Below, piece by piece: positions 1 through 8,810 of a DNA stretch of 41,570 nt. This stretch comes from RGIG4034 sp045628945 (lineage in GTDB: Bacteria; Bacillota; Clostridia; Lachnospirales; Lachnospiraceae), in the NCBI GenBank assembly GCA_045628945.1, contig JAZQQG010000006.1, positions 1-41,570 of the forward strand, written 5' to 3'. The translations under genes were made by a program, and so were the position numbers. The number at the start of each line of letters is the position of its first letter. Positions within the stretch are counted from its first letter, which is position 1. The notes under the pieces were generated by a model. It searched no databases. It was not told the origin of the DNA and was given only the letters and a program-made list of their open reading frames with translations.

Positions 1-908
1 TTAGCTTCCTGCTTGAGTATCAGCAGTTTGGCCTTTAACATCTGCATTGCCTTGTCCTTGTTCTGGAACTGGCTACGCTCATTCTGACACTGTACCACGA
101 TTCCCGTAGGAAGGTGGGTGATACGAATCGCCGAGGAAGTCTTATTGATGTGCTGACCACCGGCACCACTGCTTCGATAGGTATCGATACGCAGATCGTC
201 TTCGTTAATCTCTACGTCCACATCTTCTTCAATATCCGGCATAACATCGAGGGATACGAAGGAAGTCTGACGTTTGCCCTGTGCATTAAACGGGGAAATA
301 CGAACCAGACGATGAACGCCCTTCTCGCTCTTCAGGTACCCATATGCGTTGATGCCGTTCACCTGGAAGGTGATGGACTTAATGCCGGCCTCGTCGCCAT
401 CCAAGAAATCCAACACTTCAATGCTAAAACCGTGACGTTCTGCCCAGTGCGTGTACATACGATAGAGCATCTCCGCCCAATCGCAGGACTCGGTTCCGCC
501 TGCTCCCGCATTCAGTTTAAGGATTGCATTGTCCTTGTCATATTCTCCGGTCAAAAGAGTAGACAGACGGAGTTCCTCCAATTCCGTGCGAAACTCCTCG
601 AACTCTGCCCGAATGTCCTCCACGATAGCCGGATCATTCTCCTCCTGCCCCATCTCGATGAGATCAAAGAGACCTTCGAACTGAGAATGCAATTTTTTCA
701 CGAGTGCCACCGTATCCTGCAGGTTTTTCAGTTCCTGAGAACGCTTATTGGCATAGTCGGGGCGGTCCCAAAAATTCGGGCTCTCCGTCTCTCTTGCAAT
801 CTCCTGAATAACCGCCTCTTTGGCGGGCAAGTTTAAGGAGTCCGTAACTTCTGTTAAGGGCTCCTCATACTGTTGTAAATCAAGTTTTATCTGATCTAAT
901 TCAACCAC
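1..908 (-). CDS. prfB: Peptide chain release factor 2 (3' end outside window)
   Basis: RF2 recognises UGA and UAA stop codons on the ribosome and triggers release of the finished protein. Reading the minus strand from a GTG at 908 gives an unbroken frame to the window edge (302 codons). The SPF stop-codon-recognition tripeptide falls at residues 205-207 and the catalytic GGQ at 250-252, the usual RF2 positions. The GTG has an AAGGAAAA ribosome binding site just upstream and lies 17 nt after the secA stop, so the two genes are very likely co-transcribed. Odd feature: the in-frame UGA and frameshift site found near codon 25 of many prfB genes is absent; codons 24-27 read TCC TTA AAC TTG. The last part of the protein is cut off by the window edge. 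Confidence 0.96.
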   Translation of the reverse strand, partial: MVELDQIKLDLQQYEEPLTEVTDSLNLPAKEAVIQEIARETESPNFWDRPDYANKRSQELKNLQDTVALVKKLHSQFEGLFDLIEMGQEENDPAIVEDIRAEFEEFRTELEELRLSTLLTGEYDKDNAILKLNAGAGGTESCDWAEMLYRMYTHWAERHGFSIEVLDFLDGDEAGIKSITFQVNGINAYGYLKSEKGVHRLVRISPFNAQGKRQTSFVSLDVMPDIEEDVDVEINEDDLRIDTYRSSGAGGQHINKTSSAIRITHLPTGIVVQCQNERSQFQNKDKAMQMLKAKLLILKQEA

Positions 909-925
909 AACTGTTTTCCTTTTTT

Positions 926-3496
926 CTAAACCGTTTTACGTCCGCAGCACTGCTTATACTTCTTACCGCTTCCGCAAGGGCAAGGAGAATTCGGATACAC
1001 CTTGGCATTCTCACGCTTCACGGGAGCCTTTGCCACGGAATCATCCTTGTTGGTACCGGTAACCTTTGCAACCTGCTCACGCTCTACCTTCTCCTCAACC
1101 TTTACATGGAACAGGAGACGTACGGTATCCTCTTTGATTGCAGATACCAGACCTGCGAACATCTCGTAACCGGAGTTCTTGTACTCAACAACGGGATCTC
1201 TCTGGGCATAAGCCTGCAAATGCACACCCTGACGCAACTGATCCATATCATCGATGTGATCCATCCACTTACGGTCAATGACCTTTAACAGAATCACACG
1301 CTCCAACTCACGAATCTGCTCATCCTCGGGGAATTCCGCTTCCTTCGCCTCATAGAGCTTTACCGCCTCTTCTTTTAACTGCTGCGCAAGACCGTTTGTC
1401 TTTTTCTTCTCGATACGGTCCAGGGTAATCGGCTCCAAAGGAATCATGGGAAGGAGCACTTCATTTAAGCCCTTAAGATCCCACTCCTCCGGGTCTACTG
1501 CATCGCTGATGGTGGTGGAAACGCAGGTTTCCACGATATCGGTAATCATACGGTAGATTACGTCACGCATACTCATACCGTCCAGTACCTGACGACGCTC
1601 CTCGTAGATGATCTCACGCTGCTCGTTCATTACCTGGTCATATTCCAACAGATTCTTACGAATACCGAAGTTATTGTTCTCAATCTTCTTCTGCGCATTC
1701 TCGATGGCATTGCTTAACATTCTGTGTTCAATCTGCTGTCCCTCGGGAATACCGAGTGCATTGAACATTCCGATCAGACGCTCGGAACCGAACAGTCTCA
1801 TAATGTCATCTTCCAGGGAAATGTAGAAGCGGGACTCACCCGGGTCACCCTGGCGACCGGAACGACCACGCAACTGGTTATCAATACGTCTGGATTCATG
1901 ACGCTCGGTACCTACGATCATCAGACCGCCGGCAGCCTTGGCTTCCTCATCCAGTTTAATATCGGTACCACGACCTGCCATGTTGGTTGCAATGGTAACC
2001 GCGCCGTGAATACCGGCGTCCGCTACGATTTCCGCCTCCATCTCATGGAATTTCGCATTTAATACATTGTGCTGAATTCCGCACTTGGTAAGAGCTCGGC
2101 TTAATTCCTCACTGGCCTCAATCGTAATGGTACCGACCAGTACGGGCTGTCCCTTGGCATGCGCCTCGGCAACCGCCTGCACAATGGCATTCAGTTTCTC
2201 ACGCTTTGTCTTATAAACGGCATCGTTACGATCGATACGGGCAACCGGACGGTTGGTGGGAATCTCGATAACATCCATTCCGTAAATCTCACGGAACTCC
2301 TTCTCCTCCGTCAAAGCGGTACCGGTCATACCGGCCTTCTTCTCAAACTTATTAAAGAAGTTCTGGAAGGTAATGGTCGCAAGGGTCTTGCTCTCTCTCT
2401 TAACCTTCACATGCTCCTTGGCCTCAATTGCCTGATGTAAGCCGTCGGAATAACGACGTCCGGGCATGATACGTCCGGTAAACTCGTCGACAATGAATAC
2501 CTCATCGTCTTTTACCACATAATCCTGATCGCGGAACATTAAGTTATGTGCGCGCAATGCCAGAATAATATTATGCTGAATCTCTAAGTTCTCGGAATCC
2601 GCCAGGTTCTCAATCGCGAAGAAACGCTCCACCTTTTCCACACCGGCAGCCGTTAAGTTTACAACCTTCTCCTTCTCATTTACGATGAAGTCACCGGTCT
2701 CCTGCTGTTCGATTCCCATAATGGCATCCATCTTGGAGAAATCCTTCATATCCTCGCCACGCTTTAACTGACGCGCAATGATGTCACAAGCCTCATAGAG
2801 TTTCGTGCTCTTGCCAGACTGACCGGAAATAATCAAAGGAGTACGCGCCTCATCAATCAATACCGAGTCAACCTCGTCGATGATGGCATAGTGAAGATCG
2901 CGGAGTACGAGTTCCTCCTTGTAGATGACCATATTATCACGCAGATAGTCGAAACCAAGTTCGTTATTCGTTACATAGGTAATATCGCAACCATAGGCTT
3001 CACGACGCTCATCCGACTTCATGCTGTTCAATACAACACCGACCTTCAGGCCCAAAAATTCATGAATCTGGCCCATCCATTCGGCATCTCGCTTGGCAAG
3101 ATAATCGTTAACGGTAACGATCAGTACGCCTTTACCTTCCAGTGCATTCAGGTAGGCAGGCAAGGTAGACACGAGGGTCTTACCTTCACCGGTTCTCATC
3201 TCGGCGATTCGTCCCTGATGCAGGATCATACCACCGATTAACTGTACGCGATAATGCTCCATATTCAGCACACGCTTGGCTGCCTCACGCACGGTTGCAA
3301 AAGCCTCCGGCAGCAGGTCATCCAGAGTCTCGCCTTCCGAGAAACGTTTCTTGTATTCTTCGGTCTTGGCACGCAGCTCCTCATCCGAAAGTGCCTGCAT
3401 GGTCGGACGCAGTGCCTCGATCTTATCAATCGTCGGCTTGATTCTCTTCAATTCGTGTTCGCTGTGTGTACCGAATACCTTCGTAATAAGTCCCAT
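926..3496 (-). CDS. secA: Preprotein translocase ATPase SecA
   Basis: SecA is the cytoplasmic ATPase that drives secretory proteins through SecYEG. The 856-residue product has Walker A GEGKT at 103-107, the DEVD box at 207-210, the second nucleotide-binding domain motif GRGTDIKL, and a C-terminal zinc-binding motif CPCGSGKKYKQCC in the last 20 residues. I chose the ATG at 3496 because it follows AGAGGAAAC at good spacing and gives the normal MGLITKVFG start. A longer in-frame reading from a GTG at 3550 has no family support and would lie in the leader. The gene is followed by prfB after 17 nt. A sigma-A-type promoter lies about 85-110 bp upstream. The gene often found upstream of secA, hpf, is instead about 14 kb away here. 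Confidence 0.98.
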   Translation of the reverse strand: MGLITKVFGTHSEHELKRIKPTIDKIEALRPTMQALSDEELRAKTEEYKKRFSEGETLDDLLPEAFATVREAAKRVLNMEHYRVQLIGGMILHQGRIAEMRTGEGKTLVSTLPAYLNALEGKGVLIVTVNDYLAKRDAEWMGQIHEFLGLKVGVVLNSMKSDERREAYGCDITYVTNNELGFDYLRDNMVIYKEELVLRDLHYAIIDEVDSVLIDEARTPLIISGQSGKSTKLYEACDIIARQLKRGEDMKDFSKMDAIMGIEQQETGDFIVNEKEKVVNLTAAGVEKVERFFAIENLADSENLEIQHNIILALRAHNLMFRDQDYVVKDDEVFIVDEFTGRIMPGRRYSDGLHQAIEAKEHVKVKRESKTLATITFQNFFNKFEKKAGMTGTALTEEKEFREIYGMDVIEIPTNRPVARIDRNDAVYKTKREKLNAIVQAVAEAHAKGQPVLVGTITIEASEELSRALTKCGIQHNVLNAKFHEMEAEIVADAGIHGAVTIATNMAGRGTDIKLDEEAKAAGGLMIVGTERHESRRIDNQLRGRSGRQGDPGESRFYISLEDDIMRLFGSERLIGMFNALGIPEGQQIEHRMLSNAIENAQKKIENNNFGIRKNLLEYDQVMNEQREIIYEERRQVLDGMSMRDVIYRMITDIVETCVSTTISDAVDPEEWDLKGLNEVLLPMIPLEPITLDRIEKKKTNGLAQQLKEEAVKLYEAKEAEFPEDEQIRELERVILLKVIDRKWMDHIDDMDQLRQGVHLQAYAQRDPVVEYKNSGYEMFAGLVSAIKEDTVRLLFHVKVEEKVEREQVAKVTGTNKDDSVAKAPVKRENAKVYPNSPCPCGSGKKYKQCCGRKTV

Positions 3497-3579
3497 ATTG
3501 TTTCCTCTTTTATCCTTACACATCCCGACTTTCCTCTGAATGAAAATCACAGGATGGTATTCTACGCATATTCTTGAAT

Positions 3580-3608
3580 ATTTTAACAGATTAACGGGGT
3601 TGTTTCAA
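3580..3608 (-). promoter_or_regulatory. Sigma-A-type promoter of secA-prfB
   Basis: On the minus strand, TTGAAA (3603-3608) and TAAAAT (3580-3585) are separated by exactly 17 bp. This predicts a leader of about 75 nt before the secA ATG at 3496. Confidence 0.7.
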
Positions 3609-3690
3609 TGCAAAAACTGTAAACATTATATTAACTTGCAAGTCGTTTTTCCTGTTTTCAAACGAAATTGTTTTTTACCACATACAAACC

Positions 3691-3719
3691 TTGCACTGCC
3701 CTTGCATTAGTGCTAAAAT
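3691..3719 (+). promoter_or_regulatory. Sigma-A-type promoter of ptb-buk
   Basis: TTGCAC (3691-3696), 17-bp spacer, TAAAAT (3714-3719), with a TG one base upstream of the -10 (extended -10). A short GCCG/CGGC hairpin lies at the expected transcript start (3727-3739), and AGGAG precedes the ptb ATG at 3776. Confidence 0.75.
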
Positions 3720-3775
3720 ACTAAACGCCGTGAGTCGGCAAATGAACTTTATTATATTATAGGAGATGCGAGAAA

Positions 3776-4729
3776 ATGAAGAGTTTTGATGAGTTATATG
3801 CCAAAGTAGCAACGCTCGACATGAAGACGGTTGCTGTCTGCTGCGCACAGGACGAGCCTGTATTGGAAGCCGTTAAGGGTGCTTACGAGAAAGGAATCGC
3901 ACGCGCTATTCTGGTAGGTGATGCCGATGAAATCAAGGCCATTGCCGCTAAGATGAACATGGACTTAACTCCTTACGAGATCATCGATGTAAAAGACAAT
4001 ATGGAAGCTGCCCTTACCGCAGTAAAGCTCGTACATGACGGCAAGGCCGATATGTACATGAAGGGTATGATTGATACCAAGTCCTTCTTAAAAAGCGTTC
4101 TGGACAAGGAAGTCGGACTTCGTTGCACCGTTACCGATCCTGCTACCGGTGAGAGCAAGAACAAGCCCCTCTCTCATGTATGTGTCTTTGACATCGAGGA
4201 TGCTGACCGTCTGCTCTTCGTAACCGACGTAGCATTCATCCCTTATCCTACTTTAGATGACAAGGTAAACATCATCAACAACACCGTAGAGATCTGCGAG
4301 GCTTGTGAGGTTATGAATCCCAAGGTTGCTCCTCTTGCCGCTGTTGAGGTTGTAAATCCCAAGATGCCTTGTACCGTTGAGGCAGATGAGCTTCGCAAGA
4401 TGAACGATGAAGGCATTATTAAGGACTGTCTTGTTGACGGACCGATTTCCTTTGATATGGCTCTTTGCCCTGAGGCTGCTAAGCACAAGGGTGGTACCGA
4501 CCGTAAGGTTCAGGGCGATGCCGATATTCTTCTTTGCCCCGATATCCAGGCCGGCAACATCTTATACAAGGCCATGGTACACATCGTTCGCGGCGTAAAC
4601 GGTAACTTAATCACCGGTACCGCAGCTCCCGTAATCTTAACCTCCCGTTCCGATGAGTACGATGTAAAGTTAAATTCCATCGCTCTCGGTGTAGTCGTTG
4701 CAGAGTACCTTAAGAAAAAGAATAAGTAA
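3776..4729 (+). CDS. ptb: Phosphate butyryltransferase
   Basis: Converts butyryl-CoA and phosphate to butyryl phosphate in the cytoplasm, the first step of the kinase branch of butyrate formation. The 317-residue protein matches the phosphate acetyl/butyryltransferase fold from end to end: an N-terminal segment with ARAILVGDADEI near residue 42, a central YMKGMIDT motif, and the C-terminal GDADILLCPDIQAGNILYK region typical of the family. Length is close to the usual 300-odd residues. It starts at an ATG behind AGGAG and is followed 50 nt later by buk on the same strand, the classical ptb-buk pair. The phosphotransacetylase family is broad, so the butyryl specificity rests mainly on the adjacent buk and on the butyrate genes nearby. 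Confidence 0.93.
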   Translation: MKSFDELYAKVATLDMKTVAVCCAQDEPVLEAVKGAYEKGIARAILVGDADEIKAIAAKMNMDLTPYEIIDVKDNMEAALTAVKLVHDGKADMYMKGMIDTKSFLKSVLDKEVGLRCTVTDPATGESKNKPLSHVCVFDIEDADRLLFVTDVAFIPYPTLDDKVNIINNTVEICEACEVMNPKVAPLAAVEVVNPKMPCTVEADELRKMNDEGIIKDCLVDGPISFDMALCPEAAKHKGGTDRKVQGDADILLCPDIQAGNILYKAMVHIVRGVNGNLITGTAAPVILTSRSDEYDVKLNSIALGVVVAEYLKKKNK

Positions 4730-4779
4730 TTCCAAGTAAGCAAATCATACAAATAAGTAATCCAAGAAAGGAATAGACT

Positions 4780-5847
4780 ATGGCAATCAAGAGTTTAATC
4801 ATCAATCCCGGTTCCACCTCCACCAAGCTTGGTGTATTCGAGGATGAGACCCTGTTATTCGAGGAGACCTTACGTCACAGCACGGAAGAAATCGCTCAGT
4901 ATGCAACCATCGCAGACCAGAAGGATTTCCGTAAGAACATCATCATGAACTTCTTAGCATCCAAGAACTTCGACATCAAGTCCCTTGGCATGGTAGTCGG
5001 ACGTGGTGGTATGTTAAAGCCCATTCCCGGCGGTACCTACGAGGTAACCGACGAGTTATTGCATGACCTGCAGATTGGTAAGCAGGGACAGCACGCTTCC
5101 AACTTAGGCGGTATGCTGGCACGTGAGATTGCGGATTCCATCGGCGTTCCTTCTTACATCGTTGACCCCGTAGTCGTAGATGAGTTAATTCCCGAGGCTC
5201 GTATCTCCGGTGTTCCCGAGCTTCCTCGTACCTCCGTATTCCATGCACTGAACCAGAAGGCTGTTGCCAAGCGTTACGCTAAGGAGACCGGCAAGGCTTA
5301 TGATTCCATGAATTTAATCGTTGTTCACATGGGTGGCGGTGTATCCGTCGGTGCTCATCAGAACGGCAAGGTAATCAACATCTTCAACGCGCTTGACGGC
5401 GACGGTGCATTCTCTCCCGAGCGTGCAGGTGCGGTTCCCGTAGGTGCTCTGGTTAAGATGTGCTTCTCCGGTCAATACACCGAGAAGGAAGTATACAAGA
5501 AATTAGTCGGCAACGGTGGTTTCAACGCTTACTGTGGTTCCAACGATATGCGTGACATCGAAAAGATGTGCAACAACGGCGACGAGAATGCCAAGCTCAT
5601 CCGTGATGCTTTCTGCATGCAGATGTCCATGAACATCGGCTCCATGGCTACCGTCTTAAAGGGCAAGGTTGACCAGATTATCGTTACCGGCGGTATCGCC
5701 TACGACAAGTACGTAGTAGCTGCTCTTAAGGAGCGTTGCGAGTTCATCGCACCCTTCACCGTATATCCCGGCGAGGATGAGTTGCTTGCTCTTGCACAGG
5801 GTGGCTTAAGAGTCATCACCGGCGAAGAGAAGGCTATGGTATACTAA
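4780..5847 (+). CDS. buk: Butyrate kinase
   Basis: Transfers phosphate from butyryl phosphate to ADP, giving butyrate and ATP. The 355-residue protein belongs to the acetate/butyrate kinase branch of the ASKHA fold. The phosphate-1 loop INPGSTSTKLGVF is at the N-terminus, VHMGGGVSVGAH in the middle, and the adenosine motif IIVTGGIAYDK near the C-terminus. Its length is that of butyrate kinases; acetate kinases are nearer 400. The ATG follows AAAGGAATAGACT. It is the second gene of the ptb-buk operon and is closed by a strong terminator about 105 nt downstream. Together with the thl-etfA operon it completes a butyrate pathway using the kinase rather than the CoA-transferase exit. Confidence 0.95.
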   Translation: MAIKSLIINPGSTSTKLGVFEDETLLFEETLRHSTEEIAQYATIADQKDFRKNIIMNFLASKNFDIKSLGMVVGRGGMLKPIPGGTYEVTDELLHDLQIGKQGQHASNLGGMLAREIADSIGVPSYIVDPVVVDELIPEARISGVPELPRTSVFHALNQKAVAKRYAKETGKAYDSMNLIVVHMGGGVSVGAHQNGKVINIFNALDGDGAFSPERAGAVPVGALVKMCFSGQYTEKEVYKKLVGNGGFNAYCGSNDMRDIEKMCNNGDENAKLIRDAFCMQMSMNIGSMATVLKGKVDQIIVTGGIAYDKYVVAALKERCEFIAPFTVYPGEDELLALAQGGLRVITGEEKAMVY

Positions 5848-5856
5848 TCCCAGAAA

Positions 5857-5933
5857 GATAACTTCGAGGGATTGGATTGATTCGATTCATTTGATAACTT
5901 CAATTGATTCGAAGGATTCAATGGATTGGCTAC
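5857..5933 (+). repeat. GATT-rich low-complexity repeat downstream of buk
   Basis: A stretch built from short near-repeats: GATAACTTC occurs twice, ATTGATTCGA occurs twice, and GGATTGG-type units recur. It lies between the buk stop and the buk terminator, so it would be in the 3' untranslated part of the ptb-buk transcript. No function is evident. Confidence 0.6.
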
Positions 5934-5951
5934 CCAGAATTGATGTATTAG

Positions 5952-5983
5952 AAAGAACCCGAGTAAATCTCGGGTTCTTTTTT
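5952..5983 (+). terminator. Rho-independent terminator of ptb-buk
   Basis: Perfect 12-bp stem AAAGAACCCGAG / CTCGGGTTCTTT (5952-5963 and 5969-5980) with a 5-nt loop, running into a T tract. Confidence 0.9.
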
Positions 5984-6000
5984 GATGTGTCCGGTCGGGG

Positions 6001-6254
6001 GGTGTTCGAATATCCGTCGGGCTGGTGCGAATATCCGTGAATTGTGCGACTCGCACCACTTACAGAAGCGCCTTCTGTGTCTTTCGGAAACTTTTGGTGT
6101 GAATATCACAAAAAGCACGCGGTCGCACCACCAAATCAGCGATTCACTGGTGCGAATTCACAAACACACTAATATTCGCACCAAAAGTTAGCGAATCCTT
6201 CACCCCAAGAGCAAAAAACCGGTGCGAATACGCATATAATCGCAAATTCACACC
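6001..6254. repeat. Dyad-symmetric array of four 34-bp inverted-repeat units
   Basis: This fills most of the only gene-free stretch over 300 bp (5848-6303). Four units, 6024-6057, 6096-6129, 6149-6182 and 6221-6254, are each exactly 34 bp. Each starts with GGTG[C/T]GA and ends with T[C][G/A]CACC, giving arms of about 7-9 bp around a 16-20 bp centre. The gaps between units are 38, 19 and 38 bp, so the whole set is symmetric about position 6139. The inner pair extends into a longer inverted repeat (6083-6109 against 6169-6195, 22 of 27 matching), and TCGCACCA/TGGTGCGA (6123-6130, 6148-6155) forms a nested stem. A ninth, variant half-site with two extra bases begins at 6001. The rest of 5848-6303 holds the GATT repeat and the buk terminator. 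Confidence 0.85.
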
Positions 6255-6303
6255 AGTCGTTATCATTCCAACCGACAGCATTCCAGCCATTAAAAAGTTC
6301 TTA

Positions 6304-8748
6304 CTATCGCGCCTTCTCCGCCATCTCCGTAAGCGACGCAAAGCCATACAGCTTTGCTGTATTTTCAATGGTTTCCTGCATAATATTGATTCCGCCCCGA
6401 TATCTATCAATGACATAGCCCGCATAGAGCTGGAGCATCTTATCGGAGTAAGTGCTAATCTCCCCGCGCAGGTAAGTTTCATAGGAGGTATTATTAAAAT
6501 GATCCTCATAAGAATGCAGGCTTCTGGCATTGTCTGCCAGTGTCGGATACTTCTCGGCAAAGGCATCCGCCATTTCCATCTGGACAGCAACCACCTGCTC
6601 GATGATTGTTTTTTTCTCCGGGGAGAGCGGCGCAAAGTACTCCGGAAACTGCGCCTGAAGCGTAGCAAAACGATCCGGCGCGGTACTCTCCTCCATACGA
6701 CCATACTTCTCGGTGATGAGGTTATGGCCATTGCGGAGTTCTCGCTCGAAGTCATAATAATACTGCAACAGCATCTCTCGGGTCCAGGTCAGATACTGAC
6801 TCTTTCGCATAACATAGAAGGTAGGCCAATTATTCTGACAGGAAGCACGTCCACCCTCGTTCTGCACCTGATCAAAGGCCTTGAATTCCAGCTTCACGAT
6901 GGCATTGATCAGGTCATCCTCCTTCATTGCCGCCAGGTCAGCCTTGCAAAGAAGTTCTTCCACATGATGATCCAGATAAGGATCGATATCGCTGATATAG
7001 CCGGCCCGATACAGTTCCATAGCCAAAAAAGCACCCAGTTCCTCAATCTGCTCTAAGGTCTTCTTCGACTCCATGTCCTCCCAAGCACCATCCGATTCTA
7101 CCGTTCGATTGTCCCCCAGTCCACGGCGAAGCGTTTCCAAATGTTCCAGCAGTTCTGTGCCCCCGGGCAATTCCTTCGTACTTCGCACCAACCACTTATC
7201 GTGAGGCACATACGCTCCGCAAATATGATGATAGAGGCGCATGGCCTGTTCCAGGAAATGTGCAAGCATCAGGTCCGCCGTCATCACATCCCCGCGGCTT
7301 AACATGCGGTGGTAATTATATTGTCCGGTCTGGGAAAACCTTGCTACATCCTCTGCAAACTTTCGGTAGCGCATCGACTCCCCGTAGCCTGCCTTAAGGC
7401 GCGTACGCAAAGCAGTAAGGATTCCTTCATCGTCACGAAACACCTCCCCGTTAACGGCCGCCGCAAGACCATATTCCGGAATCAGCGGATTATCCACATC
7501 AATTTCCGATAGGGAAGATACGGGTATCTCCAGGAGATTTTCAAAGAAATCTTCCAAAATCACCACGCCACGCCGTTTGCTCTTCGACACTCGTGTTCCA
7601 CGCCCAAAGCCCTCAAATTCTGCAGGAAGCGCATTATAAGCTTCCTCCAATGCTTCTCCGATGGCCACATAGGTATCCCGCGTCACCCACATTAAGAAGC
7701 CGGGACCCCAATCATGGTCCCGCGAGGTTGCATCATCATATCCAAAGCAGTCCGACCCCTTCCCCAGAAGTCCCACTGCGATTCTGCTCTCATATTCCGG
7801 AAAATTCTTATGAATCATCGGGGCTCCAAAGGCTTCATAATATCGCTTGCAGATTGCCAAGCCTTTTGCTCCGTCTTGTGCATCCCTGCCCTTTTCCCAA
7901 CCTGCTCCCTGTGATTCTGCATCCCGATTCCATATCGCCTCGCACATTTTCAGATTCTCCTCCAAACGCTTGTACTGCGCATTTTCGCCAAAAAAGGATT
8001 TCACAATCTCCATTCCTTCCCGAAAACACTCCGTCGCCTTTTTCACGTCTCCGGCATGATACCGGCACATCCCCAGTGCAGACAAAGCGGAACTGTAATG
8101 GGCATCGATGGTCCCCCGTTCCCGGAATCGTTTCATTGCCTCCAAAGCATACCCTTCCGCCTCCCGATACTCTTTCAATGCCACACAGGTATTGGCAAGA
8201 TTTCCGTAGGTTACCGCAATCTCAAACCCCAAGTCCGCATCCAATACGATAGGGAGTGCTTTTAACAGATACTCTTTTGCAAGAGAGAATTGCGATAATT
8301 CCTGCTGCAAAAGACTATAATTATTATAGAGACTTGCCCAAAGCGGATTCCCGGAATCCACCTGTTCTTCGTAGATTCCCATCGCTTCCTTGTAGAATGC
8401 GGCGGCTTCCTCGTAGGCGCCGATGGCCCGGTCCGCATTGGCACAGTTAATGAGTCCCGTTGCGTAGGGGACGGTTCCCCGAAGATTCATGCGCTCCGCA
8501 GTGGAAACAATGAGACCGATGGTTTTTTGCACCATTTCTGCATCCGAGACCTGTCGGTAATACCCCAGCAGCTCATTCAAAAGCTGATAGGCCATGCCAA
8601 TGTCCCCTCGTTTCAGGGCGTAATCATATTCCGTTCGCATATATTCGCCGGCTTCTTTCGCCCTATTCTCCTCAAACAACCGGTCAATTTTTTGAAAAAC
8701 GTCCTCTATATCGACGAAGTTCTCCGTTCTCTCTCGATTCTGCTCCAT
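6304..8748 (-). CDS. TPR - DUF4037 nucleotidyltransferase-like - DUF4125 protein
   Basis: A cytoplasmic 814-residue protein of unknown function with three parts. Residues about 20-275 are helical TPR-like repeats (for example the YGNLANTCVALKEYREAEGY segment). Residues about 298-530 resemble DUF4037: GKGSDCFG followed by DD and SRDHDWGPGF at 329-351 recalls the active-site region of nucleotidyltransferase-fold proteins. Residues about 565-814 match DUF4125, with NEGGRASCQNNWPTF at 630-644. I recognise these domains from memory of their motifs. The ATG at 8748 is preferred because AGGGAG lies just upstream; the longer reading from 8790 starts inside a terminator hairpin with no ribosome binding site. 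No clear promoter is visible between it and the upstream small gene. Its 3' side runs into the inverted-repeat array. Confidence 0.8.
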   Translation of the reverse strand: MEQNRERTENFVDIEDVFQKIDRLFEENRAKEAGEYMRTEYDYALKRGDIGMAYQLLNELLGYYRQVSDAEMVQKTIGLIVSTAERMNLRGTVPYATGLINCANADRAIGAYEEAAAFYKEAMGIYEEQVDSGNPLWASLYNNYSLLQQELSQFSLAKEYLLKALPIVLDADLGFEIAVTYGNLANTCVALKEYREAEGYALEAMKRFRERGTIDAHYSSALSALGMCRYHAGDVKKATECFREGMEIVKSFFGENAQYKRLEENLKMCEAIWNRDAESQGAGWEKGRDAQDGAKGLAICKRYYEAFGAPMIHKNFPEYESRIAVGLLGKGSDCFGYDDATSRDHDWGPGFLMWVTRDTYVAIGEALEEAYNALPAEFEGFGRGTRVSKSKRRGVVILEDFFENLLEIPVSSLSEIDVDNPLIPEYGLAAAVNGEVFRDDEGILTALRTRLKAGYGESMRYRKFAEDVARFSQTGQYNYHRMLSRGDVMTADLMLAHFLEQAMRLYHHICGAYVPHDKWLVRSTKELPGGTELLEHLETLRRGLGDNRTVESDGAWEDMESKKTLEQIEELGAFLAMELYRAGYISDIDPYLDHHVEELLCKADLAAMKEDDLINAIVKLEFKAFDQVQNEGGRASCQNNWPTFYVMRKSQYLTWTREMLLQYYYDFERELRNGHNLITEKYGRMEESTAPDRFATLQAQFPEYFAPLSPEKKTIIEQVVAVQMEMADAFAEKYPTLADNARSLHSYEDHFNNTSYETYLRGEISTYSDKMLQLYAGYVIDRYRGGINIMQETIENTAKLYGFASLTEMAEKAR

Positions 8749-8763
8749 AGTACTCCCTGTAAA

Positions 8764-8797
8764 CAAAAAGGAGATCCAATGGTTGCCCACGGATCTC
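8764..8797 (-). terminator. Terminator-like hairpin upstream of the DUF4125 gene
   Basis: Minus-strand stem GAGATCC / GGATCTC (8791-8797 and 8771-8777) with a 13-nt loop, followed by CTTTTTG. It sits 14 nt after the stop of the small gene at 8811. It could end that transcript or act as an attenuator for the DUF4125 gene immediately downstream. Confidence 0.6.
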
Positions 8798-8810
8798 TAT
8801 GATGGTTGCA

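Noticed and set aside
114..836. Plus-strand open frame of 240 codons
   Set aside because: It is antisense to prfB, whose frame shows the GGQ and SPF motifs. The plus-strand product has no recognisable features and no ribosome binding site.
6001..6254. CRISPR array
   Set aside because: The repeats are inverted rather than direct, spacing is 19 or 38 bp in a mirror pattern, and no cas genes are present.
6144..6755. Minus-strand open frame overlapping the inverted-repeat array
   Set aside because: It is out of frame with the DUF4125 gene over most of its length, is Arg/Ser-rich as expected for a shadow frame, and has no ribosome binding site.
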